From Stropharia rugosoannulata (taxonomy: Eukaryota; Basidiomycota; Agaricomycetes; Agaricales; Strophariaceae), in contig JANCIK010000005.1 of the NCBI GenBank assembly GCA_028532985.1, positions 750,501-814,500 of the forward strand: a stretch of 64,000 nucleotides of DNA. Reading direction: 5' to 3'. Within the stretch, counting starts at the first letter, position 1, and each line of letters begins with the position of its first letter. This document shows positions 30,548-41,592 of the stretch, one piece after another. The notes beneath the pieces were generated by a model. The model was given only the letters and a program-made list of their open reading frames with translations, was not told where the DNA came from and ran no database searches. The position numbers and the translations under genes are program-made.

Positions 30548-31942
30548 ATGCCCTTGTTTACCACCATGATAGAAAGTACTTCGCCCTTGCTCAAAATATC
30601 ACAGCAATGGTTAGACGGGGCATCCGCTGATATAGCTCTCGCCAAGTGAGCCAGACCCCAATTCGAATATGACATCGCATTCTTACAAGAAAGCCACTGC
30701 TCTTAGTTATTCGGAGAGTAGCTTTGTCCTTACTCAAACACTAGGCGCTGTCCTTTCTGTTGAATTCAATGGCACTGGAGTGACGGTTGTTGGAGCGAAA
30801 CGCCCTAACCATGGAACCTACTCCGTGAGCCTAGATGGTGTAAATTTCCCAATAATGGATGGCTACTCGGATGTTAATACTTTCAACGTAACCTTATACG
30901 CCAATGATACTATTTCCCAGAACGTTCCACCACAACCACATACCCTTATGCTAACAAATCAGGAGAACGCTTTCTTTGACGTGGACTATGTGAGTGAATG
31001 ATAGTAATATTTCCTATGCCGTGAGAGCTGACTGCGAATTTCGATCTAGGTATTGATTACAACAGAAATTGGAAATCCAACCGAAACTCTCATTGTAAAT
31101 ACAATACAGGACACACACCCATATTTTACTTATACACCTTCGTCGTCATGGAGTAACCCTCAGAATTTTGTGGGTAGTTTCATGGGAGCCTCTGGACAGT
31201 GAGTAATGAGCCTATTAGAGTAGTACTAGTGCCAGAATACTTATCATATTCAGTGCAACATTGGACCCGTCAGCTTCAATGGTTTTATCATTTGAAGTAA
31301 GTCTATGTATCTCGAGTTGTTTATTTATTTTAGTTTGGCCTATAACGCATTGCAGGGCATGTTGTCCAACGCCAGCCTCAGTGAACTTGACTAATTGACC
31401 GACTTTATCAGGCGATGGAGTTGCTATATATGGTCCTGTCGGTCCCAACCAAACAGCTTCTTATCTTGTACAAGCAGATGGAGGCGAAATGCAACAATTT
31501 TCGGCCTATCGTCAGTTTTATAGGTCTCGGCAAGTATTGTACTATGCGACTGGACTTGGTGGAGGTTCACACAACGTTTCAATGCGCCTATCTGGCATGG
31601 ATCAGGCCGAACTTGCTATAGATTTTGCCAATATATATTCGACACCATCATTGGGAGGAAGGTAAGGTTATGAGTCTCGAACTCGACCTGTCGTTCATCA
31701 CCATTTATTTCTAACTGTGGCACAGCTTTCTAGAACCAGGCATCCTTGAGACAGCACCCACAGATAACGGACATGGAGAAAATGGTATAACACACAGCGT
31801 TATTGCAACGTTTGTTATTCTCGGTGTCTTGTCGGTCATCTTTTCCTCCTTATCTGCCTACCTATTTAGGCGCAGACCTCGCAAACAGGAATCACTGCCT
31901 TATATCGATCCTTTCGACATAGATTATATTATGAAGACTTGA
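30548..31942 (+). CDS. Single-pass membrane protein with two beta-sandwich-like domains (paralogue 1)
   Basis: Seven exons: 30548-30645, 30707-30989, 31050-31198, 31254-31296, 31356 (one nucleotide), 31412-31661, 31726-31942. They give exactly 347 codons. Two repeated domains follow the pattern 'SP.I.Y...W....': IESTSPLLKISQQWLDGASA with VEFNGTGVTVVGAKRPNHG, and HPYFTYTPSSSWSNPQ with FEGDGVAIYGPVGPNQTASY. They look like the galactose-binding-like jelly-roll pairs common in agaricomycete surface proteins. Several N-x-S/T sites fit an extracellular location. A C-terminal membrane segment (ATFVILGVLSVIFSSLSAY) is followed by RRRPRK and a short acidic tail. No classical signal peptide is visible. 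Its paralogue lies 4.6 kb away on the same strand, and the FunK1 genes lie between. Confidence 0.82.
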
Positions 31943-32205
31943 CAAATAAAGTAGTTATTACTCATGTAGTAACCGCAAGGAGCCCTACTGCTCATTGATC
32001 GAGCACATTTCACTGGCCTCGAATTCACAAAGTCTTACTCAGATATATGCTGTATCATTTTAAATGGTTCGTCCGTCCCATGTCCCAAGGGCCATGTACG
32101 TGGACGAAATCAGTGCTTTGTCCCGTGTCCCAAGCCCAGTGGACGAAGAAAATTTGAAAATGGCTGAGATCACACCTCTAAAAACTGGCTGATAAAACTT
32201 GGAGA

Positions 32206-32704
32206 TTATTCTAGAGCTTTGTTAATACAGATATACGTTAAGGCCAGAGAGTTAACATTTCGTATAAATTCTCTTTCGCCTTCCTTCTTCCATTCGCCGA
32301 CAACCACCATCTTGGATGTATGAATCTTGTTCAACTGACTGGAGGATTCAGAGTTTGAGAGTTTGAAATCGAGTGTCACAAAGCACCCGTCATTCCTGTG
32401 AGTCGTTCCCTCAATGTCTGAACAAAGATTGGTATCGGGATAACCAAGAAAATTGAACCCGAGTGTGCGCCCATTAACATTGGCCTGTCCAACATAAGGA
32501 AGGTAGGCCTCGACAAAAGTATCGAAATCGGCTGTGATATGTTCTTGGTCCATTTCTTGACCAATACGAGTGGAAAGTTAAGGAATTGGTTCCGTGCCAC
32601 TGTTGGTTCTGCAATCTTGCTGCAATCTCTCGGCGACGAGTCAAAGCAAAGTCAAAGTCACAATCTACTATCTCAGCAATGTGAGGCCCAGCCGCACATG
32701 CCAA
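32206..32704 (-). pseudogene. FunK1 kinase N-terminal fragment
   Basis: Matches the N-terminal region of the neighbouring FunK1 gene. MDQEHITADFDTFVEAYLPY is followed directly by GQANVNGRTLGFNFLGYPD, with about 65 residues missing between them. Then come SSDIEG-like CSDIEGTTHRNDGCFVTLDF and MVVVGEWKKEGEREF. The kinase domain itself is absent and the sequence runs out near 32206, 264 bp from the stop of paralogue 1. This is a truncated tandem copy. Confidence 0.8.
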
Positions 32705-32927
32705 ACACGCACGGGATGGTCAGTCGAAAGGACTCGGAAGACTAGTACATATGCATGTTGAGATGAAATGAGTAGAGTATGATAGAGTCACAACAACAGC
32801 AGCTAGCTGTAGGGTATTGTCAAGAAGAATTAGATCAGTTGTAAGATAATATGTGGTATACTAGTATCACTACAGTAGCATTATAACGCAGTCGTAGCTT
32901 AGACAAAGCCTTCCGTAACTTACGAGA

Positions 32928-35713
32928 CTAATCTACAGTCTTCGCCCGTTTGAATAATGGTTGTCTCTCAGGACGGTAGTAGTCCTCTGAGTGAGGTCGC
33001 TTCACTTTGCCTGGAGAGGGTGGCTTGAGGACTCCTGGGTGACCGGCTCTCATGTCGGCATGTTCCAACTCGATATGGCGCCAAGAAGTATCCAGTCCGC
33101 GAGAAAGAAACTCGAAGTCCTCTTCGAAATTGCTGTGTATCTCGATGTAAGCCAGGGGACTGCAGACAAGTTCTGCTTTCTCAAGCTTGCTGTAGCTGTC
33201 CTGTAAGTCACCCCTTAATACCTCAATAAAACACGCCAAAGTCCTGGCAGCATGAGGCAAAACAATGAGAAGCGTCTCAAAGATGGACCCATTGAAGGCC
33301 TCGCTTCGTGCGGGGGAAAGACGAATGGTGTTCTTGAATATTTTACTGCCATAGTTCTGAGATCGCTCATAAGGAATGCGGCAAAGCAGGGTCCACAGAA
33401 GCATCCAGAAAAGCGACTCTAAATCATGTTGAAAGTTGTGCATTAGTGGAAGTCTCTTGGTCTGGGGCGGATGTTTTCCCCCAACAGACAAGAATTTTTG
33501 ATCGACGGGGCGCTTCTTCTTCTGAGGCGTATCAGGTTGAAATAGGTAGGATTCAGCTAGTATTTCATGAGGCATAAAGAATGGTGTACCCTAACAAGTT
33601 TCATACCTCATAATTAATATGGGCATTGTTATGAGCGAAATAAGATAGGCATACCGTTTTGGGATCCTTAGATGCCCTGTAGCCAGCCGGAGGGGGAAAT
33701 TTCTTTGCATATTCAAGGTCGGAGAGTTTCGCTGTCCAGTCCGACTGCGTGGAACTGCGATATGCAAGGACATTTCCCGAGCTGATGTCTCTATGCACCC
33801 AGCCGGCGCAGAACATGAGTTGAAGAGCTGAAAGAGATAGTAAGCTAAACGGTAATGCATAGAAATAGGTATAAAAGAAACGTACGAATGAGCGTCTGCT
33901 TGATCACAGCAGCAACTTCACCCAGAGTTTTCAGGTCCCCAACGGTCACGCACTCTTCATTGAAAACGACACGGTATTGCTTTCGTCGTGCATAGTCTCG
34001 GTTTGTGTTCGGGCATGAACTGTTGCTTGAATCCATAGACTTGGTGGGATTTGCCGGGCAGCGCTTAGACGGATCACTGCCAAAAAAGAGATTTCGGGAA
34101 AGACCCCGCAACTTGGGCGGTGTTGAAATTGGTTTATTGAACATGCCAGGCTTCGGTTTGCGGGAGGCGATAGCTTTGTTCAATCTTCCAGTAGAGTCCG
34201 CTTCGATAGAAAGGAAGTATTTCTTGTACCCTCCACTTATAACAAGGTCGGCATGAACCTTATGAAGTGGTTCAAACTCTGGTGGCAACGTCTTCCTGGC
34301 CCAGAACTCTTCAATATCACGGAAAATTGAGGATTGTATCTCCTTTTCGGTATGTGCCCTATCCTCGAGCCAGACATCCTTCAGAACATATTGGCGACTT
34401 GGGACGATGTCCTTGGCATTGAATGCGCTAGAGTCTACCTCGCGGACTGACCAAACTCGAGTCATTCTTCCGGTAATGTTGTTAGAACGATATTCAGATA
34501 TACTGTGAACTGTGCGGAAGAATCGATCCTCAACTGCGTAGGTAAAGTCTCCATTGGCATGTCGAGTTATTGTGGAGTCATATCCCATCTCTTCACGTGT
34601 TGCAAACATGAAGGACATGAACGCAATAATCAGTAACTTAGGGTTCTACGCAGATGCAATCAGAATGTATTTTGAATACCATAATTGGAGCTCACCTTTA
34701 CGAAATCAACGCGCTCGGACACAGCAGAGTGGGACCTGCAGAAGAACCACAGTGTTAGGTAGTTGCCCTCGATCGAGATCTGTATGTCTAATCATCAGGA
34801 ACATAGTAGTAGTAGACATATGATGGCTTAACTTACACCGAAGCCGTGCATGCGGCTGGGATCATCATTCATGATTTGAACGTTGGCTGATAAAACCTGG
34901 AGACTATTCTAGGGAGTTGTTAGACTGGAGTATATGGAAGTTAGAGGAGCCACTAACCACTCGCACATCTTCCTTCCCATCTTCCTTCTTCCACTCGCCG
35001 ACTACCGCGATCTGGGCAGTGTGTATTCCCTTTGTTCGATTAGAGGATTTGGAGTTAGAGATTTCGAAGTCGATTGGTACAAAGCACGCGTCGTTTCTGT
35101 GGGTTGACCCTTCTATGTCCGAAGAAATACCAATGTTGGGACAGTCGAGAAATTTGAACGCTTGTTCACGTCCTTCCACGGTAGCCCGTCCAATGTGATC
35201 CGCGATCTCTGTAAGGTGAGAGAAACGCTGCTTCTCCGTTTCTAAAGACATGTAGAAGTCCGAGAAACCAAAGAACTTTTCCCCCGTCTTTACATCCTCA
35301 AGTTCGCTGATGATAGGGTCATCTGGTGTGCGGTCCTCTTGCATTTGTTGAAAGCACGCGTCGACAACGTCGTTATCAGGAACAAACGGAAGATAGAATT
35401 TGACAAAAGTGTCAAAATCGGCAGTGATGAATTCTTCCTCCATTTCTTGACCCATGCGAGTGCGCAGGTTGGGAACTGGTTGTGTGCCACCGTGTGTCCT
35501 GCAAATGCGCGGCGACTCGGTTTTGTTAAAGAGAAAGGGTTGAATAGCTTATGTCAGCATTGTTGGACAAAACTTAAGTCATGTGCTACGGCCGCTTACG
35601 TTCTGACAGTGGTCGCATGCGCAGATCTAAGTAAAAATGATTCAGTCAAAATAAAATTAGTAAGTTAGATGAGAAGCTGCTGACTGGAATAGTTTGGACG
35701 GGGCTGGCGCCAT
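32928..35713 (-). CDS. FunK1-type protein kinase, apparently intact
   Basis: FunK1 kinases are a fungal-specific kinase group, highly expanded in mushroom-forming fungi. The first coding exon may start MAPAPSKL at 35713. The main N-terminal exon has EEEFITADFDTFVKFYLPF and AQIAVVGEWKKEDGKED. Two short exons carry QIMNDDPSRMHGFG and EGNYLTLWFFCRSHSAVSER, followed by GRMTRVWSVREVD and YVLKDVWLEDRAHTEKEI (candidate VAIK-type Lys and alpha-C Glu region). The catalytic loop is WVHRDISSGNVLAY (HRD, Asn) and the metal motif is DLEYAKK in place of DFG. Then come TPFFMPHEIL, HNFQHDLESLFWMLLWTL and a basic, nuclear-type tail (KVKRPHSEDYYRPERQPLFK). Introns keep frame where checked. Whether it phosphorylates substrates is unknown. 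Confidence 0.85.
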
Positions 35714-36532
35714 AATACTGTGGAAATTAATAGGACAGAGTGCAGGAGATAGGACCGGGAAGGAGTTTGACAAATATATTGAAAGGAATGTGTTTTTCGA
35801 GCACCTTACGTAAAAACCACTCTTTCTATGTGGCGCGTACATCGTTGCAGAGCCACTCTACTTAGATATATTTTTAATTGCTCTACTATGAATGCACAAT
35901 GGATACAGCTTGCGCGGGCAGACTGCGGCGTCACTGTGTCCGAGTCAGCGTGAAGGCCGTTTAAGCTCAAGCGTTATTAGATTCAGGACACACAGCGCTT
36001 CTTTCCCAATTTATCAAGTTTTTGCACCATTATTTAAGTTGCCGCACAACAGTGCATATGAAGACCATTAACCGAAGCGTACGTTGCATCGGCCCGAAAA
36101 CGTGAGCCACCATTTCAGCTTACAGTCCACAATAATCTATGCGTGTGAATCCAAGAGAATATATCTCTCACGCTCGTCTGAGGCGCGTTGACTTGCCCCC
36201 TTCAGATAAGTCTTCAAATGAGGTTGATCAGGTTAGCAAGTACTTGTGCTAGCTACTTCATTTTAATTAGGGTAGCTACCCTAAGGTGTCATATGGATGA
36301 CAATGCATGTCATTGCATCATTATGCACGGACGTCTGAGTTCTCGTATTCTAAGTATAGTAGTAGATGCACATTCATCTCATCTCCCGGAGAGTACCGAC
36401 TCTTATACCTTAGTTGTTGCTGAAACGGTGATTAATGGGCATTCGGACCATTGCTCGGTGTACACAGGTATTCCACATTCTCTACAATCACTATATAACA
36501 GGCTCTTTCGGGTTACTTTCCCTAATTACAAA

Positions 36533-37895
36533 ATGCCGCAGCTTTACGTACAAGTTGAAGATACCTCTCCTGTTCTCGAATATTCCTCGTCATGGGAGGC
36601 TGGATCCTCTGCAGAAGATTCATCAGTAGATCTGTAAGTGGTAATTTTTATTTATTTATTCTATACTACCTGATTTGCACAGTTACACTGAAGCCAGCTT
36701 TAGATATACATCGACCGAAGGTAGTACTGCGAAGCTATCATTTAACGGGAGTGCTGTTAGCGTTATGGGAGCAAAACGATTCAACCACGGACTGTACTCT
36801 ATAGCTATAGACTCCACTACTTTTCCATCAGTCAATGGAAGTTCAGCGCCAGATGTTTTCAACCAAACGTTGTTTGCGAATGATACCCTTGACAAAGGAT
36901 CTCACACTCTAACACTCACTAACGAGCAAGCAGCGTTCACTGATGTGGACTACGTGAGTTGCATTCAATTAATTTCTGTTCGATAATTTCACCATTTTAT
37001 CTATGGACAGATTTCTGTAGTGACTGAATTTGGCCTTAGCTCTGAGAGCTTGATAGTCAATACCTTCCATGATACACACCCCTCCTTTGTATATACGCCT
37101 TCATCTGCTTGGTATACTCCTGCTATGGCAAGCTCCTTTCTGGGGAGCTCTGGACAGTGCGTAATATATATACTAATCGCGAAACTTCGAGTCGAACATG
37201 ATGCATCAAATGTCAGTGCCACAGAAACCGACTCAGCTATCATGTCTTTCACGTTTCAAGTAAGTCGTTACGCTAACGTTAGAGCATATACATATTAATC
37301 AGTCACTCGATCAGGGTAGCAACTTGCGACTTTGTGACTAAGTACATGTCGCAACTCATATCATTGAACAGGCGACGGAGTGGCTCTGTACGGACCAGTT
37401 GGTCCGAATCAAACGAGCTCATACGTTGTACAGGTTGACAATGGTGAACTGCACGAGTTCACATCTCAATACATATATTTCAGACCACAGCAACTTATTT
37501 ACTTGGCTACCAATCTAGGTGGGGGCTCTCATATGTTAACCATGAGGCTTGGGAGTTTAGATGGTGGAGAACTCGCCGTCGACTATGCCAATGTCTATAC
37601 AGCGCATTCGCTAGGGGGCAGGTATGTTGGCATATTTTTAAAAGATGATTTTCAGATTAATGATAGTAACTTTGTTCACTTGCGACTTAGCTTCGGAGTA
37701 TTTCCAACTACACGGGATACAAGGGGGGTGCCAATCTCAATCTTGGCATTTTTACATGCACTCCCAGGCGATATTATTGCTGCTCTCGCAATACTCTCTA
37801 TATTGGTCGTAACATCTGGAGTAGTATTTGGATCCCTGCTTTACTGTCATCTAAAACGATCACGCAAAACATCCAAGAGGGCTTCGCCCGAGTAG
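36533..37895 (+). CDS. Single-pass membrane protein with two beta-sandwich-like domains (paralogue 2)
   Basis: Same seven-exon layout as the gene at 30548: 36533-36633, 36683-36953, 37011-37156, 37217-37259, 37315 (one nucleotide), 37372-37621, 37691-37895, giving exactly 339 codons. The protein starts MPQLYVQVEDTSPVLEYSSS. Domain 1 has LSFNGSAVSVMGAKRFNHG and FTDVDYISVV. Domain 2 has HPSFVYTPSSAWYTPAM, FTFQGDGVALYGPVGPNQTS and GGGSHMLTMRLGSLDGGELA. A membrane segment (IIAALAILSILVVTSGVVFG) and a basic tail (KRSRKTSKRASPE) end it. The intron 37157-37216 is 60 nt, so the unspliced frame also stays open. Its TACTAAT branch site and the match of the product GHATETDSA to paralogue 1 favour splicing. 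Confidence 0.82.
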
Positions 37896-38221
37896 TAATG
37901 CAATAACATGTGTGTTAATACACGTACATAATATACCAGTACGATTGAGTACATGTTTTATTTTTAAAGCTTCGAATCCAATGTAGTTGCCTATGTACAG
38001 ACTCTGACAAGTTAAGACGGCAATTTTTGCTGCTATGTAGTCAACATTATTCAATCAACATTTCGTGTATGACAAACAATTATACGATTAGACAGACGAA
38101 CTAAATACACATTTCTTCGTCTCAGATTACACCGACCTAATACAAGTAATAATTAACAACAAAACATTAGATGGGGGTATATCGCCTGTATGGGGAAATT
38201 TCCCATTACACCAGAGTCTTT

Positions 38222-39818
38222 TTAGTAGAAGCGGTTGCTGATCCATGGTTTCCTGTCAACGAGCCGCCTATGGATGATGTTACTCGTGAATGAAGACCAC
38301 TATTGGCAACATGATTAGCAACGTTACTCAGTTAGAGCAAGAACGAACACGCACCCCGTTCCCTATAAACACTGCAGCCTTGCGCGCAAAGTCCATGTCA
38401 ACCGCCATCCCGACATCCTTCTGCTCCTGGTCGAGATCGAGCTCGCGCGTCGTTACAATGGTTGTCCAACCATGCGGTCTAAGCTGTGTCTTCAGCTCGT
38501 CTATCCAATTTGACTTGTCGTTCGTGAGCAAGAACAGTACGTCGAGGTAACGAACCTCGCCTGGCTTTGCTGCATTGATGTAGTCATCCCGGGACTGGTT
38601 AATCTTTTCAATGATGAACTCGTCGGTGGGATAGCAATGTTTCAAGTAGTGCTCGACATTTTCGGGAGTGTTGTGTCCCCACTCGTACCCCGGCGGGTTG
38701 ATAAACTTGTCAGGCAACTGTGGTAGCAGATTCCAGCTATAAAATGTCGAGTTCCAGTTGGCGAGTCCCAGACACGCGCCTTTATAGTCTCCCCTTCGCA
38801 GGTGGATAGCCAACATACGCTTGTACGGGTCATTGGAAGCGGGGACAGGAGGACGGGGGCCACGGGGCATGAACAAGTACTCGTTCTTGTCCACCGCACT
38901 CTGTACAATTGGAGACGTCCCAAACAGGCGGCTGACAGGCGAGTCGCGGAATCCCTCCCACAGCGGCAGGATGCGGTCTGAGCCCCAGAGGAACAAATCA
39001 AACACCTGGGGGTACCCATCCTCAGAGCGTGGCGCGGGCTGGACCTCGATGCACCGTTCGGGCGCTTCAGTGAGCAGTTTTTGCCAGTGGTCGAAAATGA
39101 CGCTCCCATTCTCCCACATAATATCTGGCTTGACGTCGTGCGTGTTGATGATGCGCCGCTCGTCCTGGGGACAGACGATATCGAACCACCGCTCGGATAC
39201 CGAACGCGGTGCGGGGTCAGCAGGGTCCCATGGCCCGCCCGCCGAAGGACCTGAAATGAGTGCATTCAGCGGGGTACGGGGTACGACTTCACGGAATTTC
39301 TCCTCTGGCCATGGGTAATAGTCCGCCTTCCAGATGTAGTCCTGGAAAACATACGCGCGCTTCGACTTGTACGCCAACCACGTGTTCATGAGTCTGTTGA
39401 ATCATAGCCCAGCGTAACGCCGCCCGTTGGTAGGTGAATGATTAAGGAGAGCGGGAAAAGAAAGCACTTACACCTCATTCAGCTGGTTGTTCCAGCCCAG
39501 CATCTGGATCTGGTTTTTGAACAACACATACCTCCCCTTCGCGCCTTCGGGGTAGGGAAGGCTGAGGTTGTGCTGAGGCAGGTCTATCTCCCACTGCTTC
39601 AGGCGCTCGTAGGTTGGGGGTTGATCAAGGTCTGGGGGTCCCCCGCCGACGAAGTTTGGCATGACAGCACCTATGCGGTGCATCAGCCTCAGCTTCGCAT
39701 GGCTCGAGTACGTGTAGAGCGCAAGGAGAGAGGACAGGACGACACCGACGACAATTAAGCGTGTTTTCGAGCTGCGGCTCTTCGTGTGCCACTGTCGCTT
39801 CAGCGAGAAGGTCACCAT
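38222..39818 (-). CDS. O-fucosyltransferase-like type II membrane glycosyltransferase
   Basis: Three exons (39818-39472, 39393-38355, 38299-38222) join to exactly 488 codons. A basic cytosolic start (MVTFSLKRQWHTKSRSSKTR) precedes one membrane anchor (LIVVGVVLSSLLALYTY). A lumenal catalytic region follows: GRYVLFKNQIQMLGWNNQLN, AYKSKRAYVFQDYIW, LAIHLRRGDYKGACLGLANW and VRYLDVLFLLTNDKSNWIDE. The C-terminus is VFIGNGWSSFTSNIIHRRL. The 'HLRRGDY' and 'FIGNGWSSFTSNI' motifs are those of the GDP-fucose O-fucosyltransferase superfamily as seen in fungi. It probably acts in the Golgi. The acceptor is unknown. It is the second member of this superfamily in the window, with little similarity to the gene at 26168. 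Confidence 0.82.
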
Positions 39819-41592
39819 GACTCGTCGGGGCGGTGGTGGTAAAGGGCGAGTAGAGAGTTGTTGAATTGAAAATTTGTGGGAGCCGTGTTATGGTAAAGCC
39901 CCATCAGCATCAGCAGGCATCGTGGTATAACATAACTTCCATTTGGAACTAACAATATCAATTCCAGGTTTAGCGGACTGTCAGATGTTTTATAAAGGGG
40001 TAATCCGTCAGGTTAGAGCGGAGCTGGGATCTCGACATTTTGAGACATTTATTTCCCGCGTCGGGACTTACAGTACTTTCTGAATCTCCGCTCAGGTTAT
40101 AGGATAAAAGCAGCACTACTATAGCTGTCTAATCAGGTGAAAGTAAGTCTATCTTTTGTACATTCTTCCATGTATGCACATGCAATACTTCTTCATTGGA
40201 ATCACAAGTGCGACTTTCGGCACCTGTATGATCGGAGTGATGGTTACCTCGGAAAACGGGCGCCTATGTACAACTTTAGGCTTGGCGATTATGATTTCTC
40301 AAGGAGGCGTATCTGGCCGTAGGCACTGTCGTATCTCTGCAGAATTTCTGTGTAAAGAAATCAGACCACGTCTTTACATATGTACTCACAAAAAAAAAAA
40401 GTCTATTTTTAGCATGAGAATCCAAGGAACTGAATGGTGGAGTCTACCGTGGATTCTAGAGGATTCCGTCAAAACGTAACGAAATTTACTCATCCGGTCT
40501 TTATTTTCCTATTCATAGTCCATCACTTACAGAAACATGTACTGACCTTTGCTGACCTCTCTTCCCTCTGCGAAAAACGGCCTTTGGAGCCCATTTGCGC
40601 AGTTTTTAATCGGCCTTTACGCATTTCCCTAAGAACCTACCAAGCTGAATGGAGAAATAATGTGCCAAGCCATCAGATCTTCAGGCTGAATAGCCAAAGT
40701 GAATTATCAAACGACTCTCACTGCAATAATAATCCGTCTCCGAATTTCAGCAGTGTGCACGCTTTGAAGACGTGAATGGCGAACGCGAACCATTTTTGAG
40801 CTCTCATTGAGCGTTGCTACTTACCATATTCAAGTATTAGTCGTGCGAGAATACTTAATTATTAACTAGGGACAAGTAGAGTGACAGCTCGAAGTGTTCA
40901 TGCGACTATGAAGACTGTCAGGGTCAATCAATCCTGTTGTAAGAAAAACATACATTTATGTATGCCTTATCCAGACTACTTGCAGACTACCTTTAACAGT
41001 AACATTAACATGTGAAAGCGCCTTCAGCGTAGGGCACATCAGAGATGCGGCTCACACTACGTACTTGTAACTTAATACAAAAATAGGTAAGTAATGTGTT
41101 CGCGAAATGATTAGATGAGCAGAAAGTGGACATTCAATCTCCATCAAACACGGAAGGGCTGCAAGAGCACGAACCTTTGGGTATTCCATGACAAAAGACT
41201 ACTAACGACTCTGTGATTAGGGTGTAAGAAAATATAGTAATTTGTACATATCAAATGGCGTTTTGCCTCGAGCACAGTCAGAGCTAATAAAACAGCAGAG
41301 CGGCCACATGCTAAGGCGTGCCATAAATAACTCGCAGTACGCGACCAATAGCATGTCACATCTTTGCGCTTATCATCCAATACGACACTCTACCGTGAAT
41401 CCTAATTTTACAGCCCTTCCGATAAGCGTTCTTGTTTCGTTCCCTCCATGACAAGACCAGCACCTTGCGCCAGCCCTCACTATGTACACTCCCTTTTCTT
41501 TTTGTCGACTCCATGAGAGAGAGTCAGGACAGAATTGTTCTTGACTCTTGAGTATGTGGTTGGCAGTTGAGGACAAACTTGAGGAACATAGA
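39819..41592. other. Intergenic, no gene seen
   Basis: 1.77 kb containing the promoter of the glycosyltransferase on the left and the 3' side of the F-box gene on the right. Open frames are short, AT-rich and without motifs. Confidence 0.55.

Noticed and set aside
38642..39318. 207- and 165-codon ORFs over the glycosyltransferase
   Set aside because: Alternate-frame and antisense shadows of the O-fucosyltransferase-like exon.
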